Translations under genes and position numbers: made by a program
DNA from: Pestalotiopsis fici W106-1
Taxonomy: Eukaryota > Ascomycota > Sordariomycetes > Amphisphaeriales > Sporocadaceae
Direction: 5' to 3'
Assembly: GCF_000516985.1 (NCBI RefSeq)
Contig: NW_006917101.1
Location: forward strand, 2,100,834-2,164,833
Length of the DNA stretch: 64,000 nucleotides
In this document: in pieces, positions 12,267 through 22,262 of the stretch
How the letters are laid out: each line of letters opens with the position of its first letter
Position numbering within the stretch: the first letter of the stretch is position 1
The notes under the pieces: generated by a model
What the model was told of the DNA's origin: nothing
Database searches by the model: none
The model's input: only the letters and a program-made list of their open reading frames with translations

Positions 12267-12717
12267 GTTTATACAATCAAGAGGAAGCTCAATCCCATGA
12301 CGGATAGTGGAAATACCTTGATATTTATTCATTTCTGGTGTTGGACACAACGGGGTGTGTTGTGACACGCGCCGCCAAAAAGAATGTTATGGGGATGAGG
12401 GATGCTATAGGGAGAGGTATCCTCGATGACGGAATCTGGGTTCCCATGAGTGACATCGAGCACGACTTGTAAGTGGACTGGCCGCATAGCTGGGTCCATA
12501 TCTGTGCAGAGTACGCAACGCCAACGTGAAAGTTCCACATGAGGCTGGTTCGGATATGTAGAACATAATGATGTAATGAGGATTCTCTCAATCATTGGGA
12601 ACAGGGCCAAAACATGACGTGCTGCTTGGACCACAAAGTCAAATTGTGAATAATTCAACACGTGAGATTCACTTGTTATTCATATTTTTCTTTTGGGTCT
12701 CTCGATTAATATGATGC

Positions 12718-13291
12718 TCAAGATGTCTCGTTGGAAAGTCTGTAAAATTTTAGCTCTTTTACTGATCCCCGACTATTAAAGGTATACTCACTCGACTAAA
12801 TTGCCATCGGGATCTCGAATATACACACTCCTAAGCTTGGACTTTGCGCCAGTACGGTTCACAACGCCGCCACCCTCCAAGACCTCGATGCCGCTCTCGT
12901 GCAGCCTCTGCGCAACCTCGTCAACACTGTCCTCGACCAAAAAACACAGATCGCCAGACCCGGGCTGCACATTCTGGGCCTTGGGCTCAAACTCGCGGCC
13001 GCTGACGTGCAGATTAATCTTTTGCCCGCCAAAGGTCAGCGCGTGCCGCTCCTGGCCGCCCGACGTGAAAGCCGTGTGTCGCATGCCCAGCACCGACTCG
13101 TAGAACTTCACCGTGGCGTCGAGGTCCTTGACTGTCAGGACCAGGTGGTCGAGCGACCTTGTCCGGGCAATGCTGGACGACGACATGGCGGCACGGTGAT
13201 GGTGGGACCAGGATAGCAGCCTGATCGTGGCTGGCGGGCGAATGTGGGTGAATTGAGAAATAGGCAACCGACCAAAAGCGACGCGTGACAT
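12718..13291 (-). CDS. GLOD5-type glyoxalase/VOC-fold protein
   Basis: Two exons (13291-12792, 12739-12718) give 173 residues. The core is a single vicinal-oxygen-chelate domain: LDHLVLTVKDLDATVKFYESVLG, then GGQKINLHVSGREFEPKA, then YIRDPDGNLVE. It closely follows glyoxalase-domain-containing protein 5 (GLOD5). The tiny second exon is important. Reading on without splicing stops right after NLVE, whereas splicing adds LSNETS and restores the family's usual LVE-x-SN ending that carries a metal-ligand region. VOC proteins chelate a divalent metal for isomerase, lyase or dioxygenase chemistry; the substrate of this subgroup is unknown. Two in-frame starts exist: 13291 adds a 35-residue Arg/Ser/His-rich, acid-free presequence suggestive of mitochondrial import, while 13186 gives a cytosolic form. 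Confidence 0.85.
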
Positions 13292-14211
13292 TATTCCTCT
13301 CTTACTTCGGCAGGTGAGAGCAGATGGCTGATTACCAAGACCCTGAATGGTCGTGGGAGTACAAAAAGACGCTTGGGATGACTGAAGTCCGGACCCTCGG
13401 CTTCCCCGGTTCAGCTTGTGGTGCTCACTGCTGTTGTGGAATCGGCAAGTTGTGGAGCTTTTTCCTGTGCCATCAACTAAAAGTCCGTCGGGGACGTCCA
13501 AAATCCCAGACCGACGTCATGACCTATACAAATTTCGCCATCTGATAACAATAACGTGGTCGTCTATAATCAATATTGTACGTGCACATTACAAATATAG
13601 TAGACACGTGAAGCTGATCACAGATTCCTTCAAAAAACTGGATCATACTCAAACCTCGGTATTCTGAGAGCAGATCGGCCCGCCGAGCAACCCGGGTTTT
13701 GCGTCATGATGGCTTAATGAGGTTGGTTCGTGTATATCATGGCTTTAGTGTTTGAACACAGAACCTTCAAATCAAACAAAATAAAAAAAAAACAAAAACA
13801 AAGATGCATGTCGCATGATAATAGTATTTTAGTACTGTGTAAGGCTCCAAACTAATATAACATGTTTTCTAAACAAAGACCAGACTTCACATGGCGGTGG
13901 AACAGCCCTGAAGGATGACGGGGTCGGGCCCAACAATGCCCATCCACGGGCGCTGAACGCTAGCTAGCGAGCCGCCGACGCTAAAGTATTCCTAGTGACA
14001 AGAGCGTTCTTTTGAAACCCGACTCCCAGGGCTGTCGGGTTTCTTATTTGGATAAGAAAAAAAAAGTTTTGAATGACTTACCGCAAGGCCCGAGCCGTTA
14101 TGACAATCCAGCCACATGGGATCTTATATGTAGATACGGAGAGCGACTGACCGAGACCCGGGTCCCTCCTTCACCTAGGTATATTCGTCTTGTCCACTCC
14201 CATATGCGAGA
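13292..14211. other. divergent intergenic region GLOD5-type / glucosyltransferase
   Basis: A 0.92-kb promoter gap lies between divergent genes. It carries a perfect inverted repeat at 14014-14043 (listed separately) and A-rich stretches near 13770-13800. No credible coding exon is visible. Confidence 0.5.
14014..14043 (+). promoter_or_regulatory. perfect 10-bp inverted repeat with 10-nt loop
   Basis: GAAACCCGAC and its exact complement GTCGGGTTTC are separated by ten bases (TCCCAGGGCT). It lies about 170 bp upstream of the glucosyltransferase start, so it falls in its promoter or 5' leader. It could form a stable RNA hairpin if transcribed, or be a dyad binding site; each half contains CCCGAC. 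The function is unknown. Confidence 0.6.
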
Positions 14212-17014
14212 ATGCATTTCCGAAAGGTCAAGTCCGACGCACCGGGAAACCTCAGCATTGGTGAAGGGCTCAACAAGACAACCAGTCACGTCAATAACGA
14301 CGGCTCAACGACGGTGCGTTTCCATAGAGACGCGTCCGAGATTGCAGCCTTCTTTAAGCGCATCCACGACAATACCGCTTCCCAGCAGCCTGAGAGAAAG
14401 GTCTTTGTGCCGCGCAGGGGCAGCAGCGCCGTGTATCTCGACGACAAGCAGGATGCCCCCTCTGCCGGCCGCGCCGCCGCCGCCGGCCCCAGGCTCAATA
14501 TTGCTATTCACATTGTGGGGTCCCGCGGCGATGTCCAGCCATTTATTCCCATTGCCAAATTGCTAAGCCAGCCTCCATACAATCACCGGGTGCGAATATG
14601 TACGCATCCAGTATTCAAGGATTTTGTGACGAACCAGGGATTGGAGTTCTTTAGCATCGGTGGTGATCCTGAGGCGCTCATGGCCTACATGGTCAAGAAC
14701 CCCGGTCTGTTCCCGAGTCGGGAGAGTCTCAAAGCAGGTGATATCCGGAAGAGGAGAAAGGAAATGGGGGCGATTCTCGAGGGCGCCTGGCGGAGCTGCA
14801 TCGAGGCGGGCGACGGCATGGGAGAGAGGATCGTGGCGTCCGATGTCCACTCGGCAGCCGACTTGTTCATTGCCGATGCCATTATTGCGAACCCGCCTTC
14901 CATGGCTCATATTCACTGCGCCGAGAAGCTCGGTATTCCCCTTCACATGGTATTCACAATGCCTTGGTCCCCCACGCATAGTTTTCATCATCCTCTTGCT
15001 GCTATGCAATATGGTCAAGCCGAAACTAGTACCGCCAACTATCTCTCCTTTATCATGATGGAGCTCCTCACGTGGCAAGGGTAAATCAAACGTCTAGGAT
15101 CCGTATTCTGCTTGGATTAATTGCTGACTTGATAATCCAGTCTTGGCGATGTCATCAACAAGTTTCGTACTCGGACCTTGAAACTTGACCCAATAAGCCC
15201 TTTATGGGGTCATCAGCTACTATCGCGATTGCGCCTACCTTTTACATACCTCTGGTCGGAATCACTAATACCAAAACCAGCTGACTGGGGTCCGCATATT
15301 CAGATTGCCGGCTTTTCATTCTTGTCCCAGGCCAATTCCTACACGCCACCACCAGATTTGGTAGAGTTTCTCAACGCTGGGCCTACACCGATTTACGTTG
15401 GTTTTGGATCTATCGTGGTCAACGATGCGCAGGCCTTGACCAAACTGATATTTGAAGCCACTGCAATCGCTGGCGTCCGAGCCATAGTATCCAAGGGCTG
15501 GGGAGGAATCGGGTCAGAAGATGTGCCTGATAACATATACATGATAGGAGACTGTCCGCATGACTGGCTTTTCCGACACGTTTCAACCGTCGTCCACCAT
15601 GGAGGAGCGGGGACAACAGCTGCTGGACTCGCCGCGGGCAGTCCTACCGTGGTTGTTCCCTTTTTTGGGGACCAGCCATTCTGGGGACAAATGATCGCAA
15701 GAGCTGGTGCTGGCCCGGAACCGGTCCCCTATAAAAAGATGACTGCAGAAACATTGGCAAACAGCATCACGTTTGCATTGAAGCCAGAGGTTCAAATCGC
15801 CGCCCAGAAAGTGGCACAGCAGATTGCCGAAGAGGATGGAGCGTGTAATGCCGTCAAAGATGTCCTGAATAGGCTGGACTCTTCTGATTTGCGCTGCGAT
15901 ATATGTCCAGATCGTCTGGCCGTGTACAAACACAAGAACACGGGTGCACATCTCAGTCTTCTCGCAGCGTATTTTCTTACCAACAAAGGGATCATCAAAC
16001 TGAGCCAACTAGAATTATTGCGCCACAAGCACTGGTACGTTGACGAGGGAGCAGAGAGCGTGTCGATAGGAGTCGTTGCGGCTATGAGCGGGTTATTCCT
16101 CGACATTGCTGTGGCATCTCACGATTTCGCAAACCGCATCAGAACAGAACCAAGTCAAATACCACGCCGGAGACCATCAAGTCACTTCCGAGTCTCGTTG
16201 GACATGCCTGGTGGCGTGTCTGCGAGCACTGACGATTCTTCTGGCGATCTATTACCGTTTGCCCACTTTACCCCCAAGCAACTCGAGAAAATGGCCAAGA
16301 TCATGGCTCGCAAGCCGCCAGAAGATACGCAAGCTCTGTTCAAAGGCCCATGCCCAGGTGACGCAACCTCTGGCCTGCGGTCCGAGCCTACCTGGGTAGA
16401 GCGCATGTGGTCAAAGGGTGAGAAATCGCGCTCTCACCTTGCGGCCGAGGCATGTGGTCGGTACGCCGCTGATCTCACGCGTGCGGGGTTGAAAGCGCCC
16501 GTTGCGCTCTTTTATAATGTTGCGAATGGCTTTCGCAATTCCCCGTCCTATCTCACCGGAGAGTTGAATGTGCGCAGGCGCGGTGAGATTAAAGGGCTCA
16601 AGAGCGGATTCAAGACTGCCGGCAAAGAATCCGTCCTTTGCTTTTACGATGCCTTCAGCGGTCTTGTCCTCCGTCCCTACCGTGGCGCCAAGGCCGAGGG
16701 CCTTAAAGGCTTTGGCAAGGGAGTGGGCTTGTCGCTCGTAGGGTTTTATTCGGGGCTGGGCGCAGGTACGGAGATTGACAACTCTTCAAGTCATATCGCA
16801 AATGCTAACAAATTATTCTTCTCTAGCTATCTTTAGTCTCCCAGGATATTCTCTCAAGGGCATTGAGAAAAAGCTGGCCAAGCACCGGCTTACGGAGCTC
16901 AAGGCCGAGGTCTTGCTCATAAGGATACGACAAGGCATTGAGGAGTATAATCTCGCCACCGACGACGAGAGGCAACAGATTGAGGAGCGATGGAAATCTC
17001 TGTACCCAGAGTAA
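14212..17014 (+). CDS. sterol 3-beta-glucosyltransferase-like protein (GT1/GT28 fold)
   Basis: Three exons (14212-15080, 15141-16765, 16827-17014) give 893 residues. The N-terminal acceptor-binding domain begins near residue 98 with HIVGSRGDVQPFIPIAKLL, the hallmark of UDP-glucose:sterol glucosyltransferases. The donor-binding motif HHGGAGTTAAGLAAGSP is at about 442-458, followed by PFFGDQPFWG. The enzyme should transfer glucose from UDP-glucose to the 3-hydroxyl of sterols at membranes. It differs from Atg26: there is no PH or GRAM region upstream, and about 370 residues follow the catalytic domain. That tail includes a Ser/Arg-rich stretch, then YNVANGFRNSP, VGLSLVGFYSGLGAG and LPGYSLKGIEKKL, a C-terminal pattern seen in a separate fungal paralogue group. 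The third exon is short but restores this conserved end. Sterol as acceptor is inferred from the family. Confidence 0.88.
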
Positions 17015-17947
17015 GGGCACCTTCCTTTTGCGAGTCGATGCGCATCGATTGCCGAGTCATTGCTCGGCAACGAATATGAACGACCAAATCCGCCGGTACA
17101 TGCCATATTTGAGTAGATATTGCTACTCTTTTCCAAGAGAAGGACTGTAAAGTAATGTATTTAATGACCAAAGTCGAACCGCCACTGCTTCATCATGTAT
17201 GGATCATGTACATTAACAAAGCCATGCTGAGGAAAGCATTTGAGCGGCGCAATGGCAATATGCGTATATTTTGCGCTTAGATGAATAGAAAAGTCGCTCA
17301 TAGCAAACAAATAGTTCATGACAAGATCTGGCTGCAAACAGAGATGAAATACTGATTGAAAAGGGAGCGTCAGATGCGCCATTTCTCCCACCATCATGCC
17401 GTGCTTTTTGCCATGAATCCCCAAGCTTTGAGCTTCCATCTTCCAAAACATTGCCCCCATACCATCATTGAGCTGAAATCCGAATGTCGCCTCCAAAAGT
17501 GATGAAGGAATGGAGAATCAATGGTACCGCGCACGGATTGCACCATTGAAGATTGTTGAAAGTCCGTATAGCTTCAAACAAGAGGTAACAGCCCAATGGC
17601 CCGTCGGTATTAGCTCTTGGGTGTCGTGGCTACCCCGTGCAAACATATTTTCCCTCTCTCCCGATGGATATGTCGTGGTGTCTAGGGTTCAAGCATAACG
17701 AACGCCAGAGCACACAAGTTTTTGGCCCTCTTTGTTCTTCTGCCCCGAGGGACTGGTTCCGCTGAATCCAAGGAGGAAAGAAATGTTGGCCGCTTGACTC
17801 GATGAATACTGGAATCGTGTTCATCAATCACCAAGGACTTTCATGACCTAGAAGAATCAGTCTCATGCCGTCATCCTAGTTTCGCAATCACCTCTCTTAC
17901 CATTCTTTAATACTTTCTCTACGTAAAGAGAAAGGCGCTACCTCGTC
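17015..17947. other. convergent gap with short unassigned frames
   Basis: This 0.93-kb gap lies between the 3' ends of the glucosyltransferase and the small secreted protein gene. It contains a 111-codon minus-strand frame (17161-17496) and a 62-codon plus-strand frame (17510-17698). Both are free of low complexity but match nothing I recognise. They are left unannotated and discussed among the rejected items. Confidence 0.45.
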
Positions 17948-18196
17948 TCAGATACAATATGGTAGACCCTCGACAGTGGTACACGTCTGCCCAGTTCCAC
18001 AGTACGATACGGGCGTGCCCTGATCGTCGCTGGTGCAGAGGACTATGGTGTTGGCATTGTAGCAGGCATAGGCGCCGACGTGGCCGGCGCATTTGGTCAC
18101 GCCAATGAAGCCTCCCTGTGGCGAGGGAGATGGTAGTGCGGTGACGATGATTACTGCTCCTGCAAGGAGGACTATGGTTTGGCGAAGGAAGAACAT
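17948..18196 (-). CDS. 82-residue secreted six-cysteine protein
   Basis: This single-exon gene encodes a strong signal peptide (about residues 1-20: QTIVLLAGAVIIVTA) and a 60-residue mature part with six cysteines at 36, 45, 54, 66, 72 and 81, spaced C-x8-C-x8-C-x11-C-x5-C-x8-C. The regular spacing suggests three disulfides. No known carbohydrate-binding, hydrophobin (no CC pair) or defensin signature is evident. It is a small secreted cysteine-rich protein, the class that includes many fungal effector candidates; no activity can be assigned. A TATA-like tract lies about 175 bp upstream. It is supported by the signal peptide, cysteine pattern and isolation in an otherwise empty region. Confidence 0.72.
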   Translation of the reverse strand: MFFLRQTIVLLAGAVIIVTALPSPSPQGGFIGVTKCAGHVGAYACYNANTIVLCTSDDQGTPVSYCGTGQTCTTVEGLPYCI

Positions 18197-18366
18197 TGTG
18201 ATGATGACTGATTGGTTCTCTGGAACAGTGGATTTGGAGTGTCGTAAGTACTCTTGAACTCTCCTCTAAGACTTTTGAATGTAGTTCGATGACTTGCACT
18301 GTGGAATGGGTAGAAGTGAGATGATGATGAAAGTCAACCATTACTCTCACTTTGAGAGGCATCCAC

Positions 18367-18383
18367 TGCAAATATATATATGC
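18367..18383 (-). promoter_or_regulatory. TATA-like palindromic tract upstream of the six-cysteine protein
   Basis: The tract GCAAATATATATATGC, a near-palindrome, lies about 175 bp upstream of the start codon at 18196. Its position fits a TATA element. The function is inferred. Confidence 0.35.
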
Positions 18384-19023
18384 CTGAGGGAGAAGGGGAG
18401 TTACACCCATCTTCTCGAACATCCGTCACGATGTTTGCTACCCACCGACCGGGCACGTTGTACCACGGATGCTCCGTGAGTTTCTGAGCTATCCTCGGAG
18501 TTTGACCCTCCCTTACTGTTATTTAGACGGGCTGTCGCAAACAATAGTGTAGGCTGTTTGCGCACGATGTGAAACTAACGACGACCGTTTGGACTAGTCG
18601 TGACAGGATTGCTAGCTCGGTCCTGTAATGAGCGCTCGCTTGGCTCCAGCCGCTAGTCAGTCTATATTCACAGTCCAAGGGATGATTCGAGAGGCAGCTT
18701 CCGCATATACAAAAAGTCAGTCTGCCAACGATTATGCTGTTAGCTGAAGTCGAACGTGATGGTGATGGATGGGCAGCGTCGGAAGTCGACTTCGGGTAGG
18801 GTGTTCCCCTTGCATGGTGATATTGAATATGGATGCAATCAAGCATGCACTTTGTTCGAGTATGGTTGTCACGAGAGACCTTAAGACTGCTTGTTCAGTG
18901 TCAAAAATATCAAACAGTCGTCATTTTGAGATTTCGTTGATTTTGTATGAATAGCCTCAAGCTGCTATATATTCAAGCTTTCTTGGTTGTACTATTTCAC
19001 TCCCAAGCCAGTCATCCAGTCCA
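18384..19023. other. intergenic gap, no gene seen
   Basis: The gap runs from upstream of the six-cysteine protein to the 3' end of the sugar transporter. Only short frames without support are present. Confidence 0.5.
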
Positions 19024-21017
19024 TCAAGAACCATTCTCAACCTTTTCCGAATTGCTATTCTCCATTTGCGATGTATCGGGCTTGGATTCGGTCGCCACCA
19101 TGTCAGCCTGATAACTCCTCCTTCTCTCCCACCCATCTCGTTCTCCCCATCCGTGTTTGGACACTTTTATGCTTCTCCTGACGGCGTGCGGCTCGAGGAA
19201 CAGCCAATCAATCTCTTCTAGGCTTAGGTTTGACGTTTCCGGATAGCAAAAGTATATCAAAGGGATAAAGGCGAAATTGAGGGCCATGAAGATCAGATAA
19301 CCTCTCCATGCCAAGTTCGTGATAAGCGAAGGCGTCACCATCACTACCAAGAAATTGAAGAGCCAATTTGAGGATATTCCGATGGCTGTGCCTTTGGCTC
19401 TGGCGTGAAGTGGCAGGATTTCGGGCACATACACCCTGGATCAATATATCAGTCTTTTTGCTTCCATATATGGCACTACCAGCCTGGAATAACCTACCAT
19501 GGGATACAGTTGGCTGTCGCTCCAAATATGAGCATATACTGTGTAGGCGTCAGCTATCATGTGAAGAAAATCTCGCCGCCAGGTCAACATACAGTAAAGA
19601 AGAATGTGATACTGGCAGATGCAGTCGCATGGGCAATTTCTCCGCCTCTCGATTGGAAACTGAGTAGAATTGCCACAAGCATCATGGAGATGCCCAGGCC
19701 AAAGGACCCCCACATCATGGGCTTGCGCCGGCCGTACTTGTCGAGGAAAAAGGTCGGGAACAGCGATCCGAAAAAGAACATGGCATTAATGACGCCAGCA
19801 AGGATCAAGGCCAGGTTGCGCTCCAGTCCGACATTTGTCTGTAACACTGAAGTAATGTAATATCTGTAATAAAAAGTTAGTTTGGAATTGGTCAAAGATT
19901 GATGGGGAGTCGAATGGTATATCGAGGTCTAGCTCAGGTATAGGGTGGGTCACGTGACGCCCTCCAGCGCAACCATCCAGAACCATCCAAACCACTCAGT
20001 GTAAAAGTACGGGTGTGGGACTAAAACACAAGATATAAATACACCTACACAATGAGGTTGATTCCACCCATTTGATTCATAAATTGTTGTCCGTAGGCCA
20101 AGAGGACACGTCGACCTGTCTGGACCTCATCTCGTTTCAGTAGTTGAGACCATTTGTATTGACCGCGCTCGTCCTCGGCCTTGATGGCGTCTAATATTTC
20201 TTTTTGTTCCTTAATAATCTTGGGGTGATCGGGCTCCCGGCCGTAGACTTCACAGAGAACTCGCAGTGCTTGTTGATTGAGCTTGTGTTTGTACAACCAT
20301 CTGGGACTCTCGGGAAGGCCAAGGACCAAGAATATGACAAGCTAGTTCTCTTCATTAGCACGACTGAATCTGATATTGAGTGAGCGTCCTACAAATGCGA
20401 AAAGCATCTGGCAAGCAATGGGCAGACGCCATGCCACTGAGCCTGGGACAAATGACATGCCATAGTCGAACCAGTAGGCAATCTCGATTCCAACGCCCAC
20501 GAATAAGGGCTCTGATGAGACTAGTCGGCCACGCTTCTCTGCTTCGCATAGTTCGGATTGGTACATTGGAACTGTTGAAGTTTCGATACCTGTAAACAGT
20601 CAGTGGCTGCACGGGACAGTGAATCCTTGGCGATGGCTCACCAGTCCCTATACCCGTGATATACCGAGCAATCATCAAGTGCGGAACAGTAAAGGCAGTG
20701 GCTTGCAAGGTAGCACCGACAATGATAAAAAGCATTGCGATGAACATGGCCAACCGACGACCCGTCCGGTCACAGATGGTAAAGGTCAGGATGCAGCCCG
20801 AAAAGGCGCCGAGATTATAAATGGACACAATGATGCCCTCGAGGCCAGGGCTCGGGTGTCCAAACTGGTCGAGAAAGTCTGAATTACCCACGATGCCGCT
20901 AAAGACGCCTTGATCGTAGCCAAATAGGACAAAGGCGCATTGGCACGCAATGGTGATGGCGGCGCGCAGCCGGAACCCCGTGCCGAATATGTTGTAATGG
21001 GGTATGTGGAACGCCAT
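19024..21017 (-). CDS. MFS sugar (hexose/quinate-type) transporter
   Basis: Six exons (21017-20642, 20589-20393, 20341-20049, 19863-19593, 19538-19498, 19435-19024) give 529 residues with all phases closed. Family signatures in order: LFGYDQGVFSGIVGN in helix 1, DRTGRRLAMF between helices 2 and 3, GIGTGIETSTVPMYQSE, LPESPRWLYKH, the QFMNQMGGINLIVYYI segment of helix 7, DKYGRRKPM, and PETSNLSLEEID at the end of helix 12. It is a 12-helix plasma-membrane sugar porter; the substrate is not readable from sequence. The 41-nt fifth exon and the GT|GTAGGT donor after ATT are needed to keep VYYI and NCIPW-VYVPEILPL intact. The 185-nt intron 3 contains a GTCACGTGAC palindrome. It is divergent from the Dal5-type transporter. 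Confidence 0.92.
19949..19958. promoter_or_regulatory. intronic GTCACGTGAC palindrome (CACGTG core)
   Basis: A perfect 10-bp palindrome with a CACGTG E-box core of the bHLH Cbf1/Pho4/SREBP type lies within intron 3 of the sugar transporter. The motif is clear. Use as a binding site inside an intron is speculative. Confidence 0.35.
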
Positions 21018-22262
21018 TGTGGGGACTGGCGATTAATCAAGAGCCCAAGAGAAATTACTCAAAGTGAGAATGTCTTGTGTATTTGATCATGGTCAGAATG
21101 ATTTGCATGCTCTATTATACTCATAGTCAGCTCACCCTACCCGCATGGATTCTTACTTCCGGGGCCTGGCATGATGATCCGGGTGGCCGAGACATGGAGG
21201 AGACACTCGGCGGCTAACACTAAAAGAACCAAAAAAGAGGCGAGAAGTCCTCATCCATTCGCGGACTCTAGGTTTCGTAGTTTTCTTACAAACCCTTACA
21301 AAACCTTAACCGGACGTGCTGGTTGTACATCCGCTATGCAAAGACCATGCCGTCATTTATTCCCATGGTGGAGTTTTGCTGTATATAGTTGGGTTAGCCC
21401 CGCCTGGAACCCCAGATCCGGTGTCCGCCCCCCACATCTTAGGCAACCTGGCGAGCCTGGGGGAAAAGGTGCGGAGTAGGAAGCGGAGGTGCTCCCTATA
21501 ACCAAGGGTCGATGGGCGGGCGAGGAGAGGGGTGAAGGGTGGGTGGGTGATGATGAGTGCTTCGGATTGCCTCTTCGGTCAGCACCGTCGAACGCATTGA
21601 GAGGACCGTTCGCGGGCGAAATGTAGAGCGAGATTAACCCTCCAAAAGTTGACAATTGAGTACTGTGTCAGCAAAAGATGGCAAAGATGTTCATCGCTTC
21701 TGCATGTAACTCTCCAAGAGGTTTCTCACAATTCTTAAGAATTTGTTCTTACAACACCAGCTCACTTGTCCGTTTCTTTTGCGCGGGCTTTCGTCGTGTC
21801 AACAGCTCATACACATCAGTATTCATTCATTCTCAGTAGCGAGTTCTTCTTCCTTATACACCATGATCACTGAATCACGACCCCATCCAAATGACGAATA
21901 ATCGCCGCTATTCTCTCCCGAAATGCAAGATGCTTGCTAGTTAGAAAACGAAAAGGCCACCACGTGTGGAGCCAACCTGGAGATAGCAACGCCGCACTCA
22001 ACACACACAAAGTTCCCCGCGTTTTTCTTTCATACCCTCTATGCTTGGGTACCCGGTCTTGTCTGCCGAGCTTTTTTGATTTTCCAACTAAATCGCCTTG
22101 GCCTAGTCATGTTGTGTTCACCACTAGGAACTAGTTTTCGGACTGATATTTCTGAATAATAATCATATTTTTAAGACTATTTTTTTGTTGAATCTCTAGA
22201 CTGTCTCGTCTCTTGTTTGGACTGAACTCATCATCTTCAAAAGATATCAATCTTTTATCAAA
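21018..22262. other. shared divergent promoter of two transporters
   Basis: This 1.25-kb region separates the divergent start codons of the sugar transporter and the Dal5-type transporter. It contains a CACGTG at 21961-21966 and G/C-rich stretches around 21420-21600. The last 150 bp before the Dal5-type gene is CT/T-rich, as expected for a fungal leader. No coding exon is recognised. Confidence 0.5.

Noticed and set aside
17161..17496. 111-codon minus-strand frame with Met/His/Phe-rich sequence
   Set aside because: It looks compositionally protein-like, but no domain, signal peptide or splice partner is recognised and it sits in a convergent 3' gap. It could be a remnant; not strong enough to annotate.
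17510..17698. 62-codon plus-strand frame (WPVGISSWVSWLPRANIF)
   Set aside because: It is too short, has no continuation by splicing that I can see, and overlaps nothing supportive.
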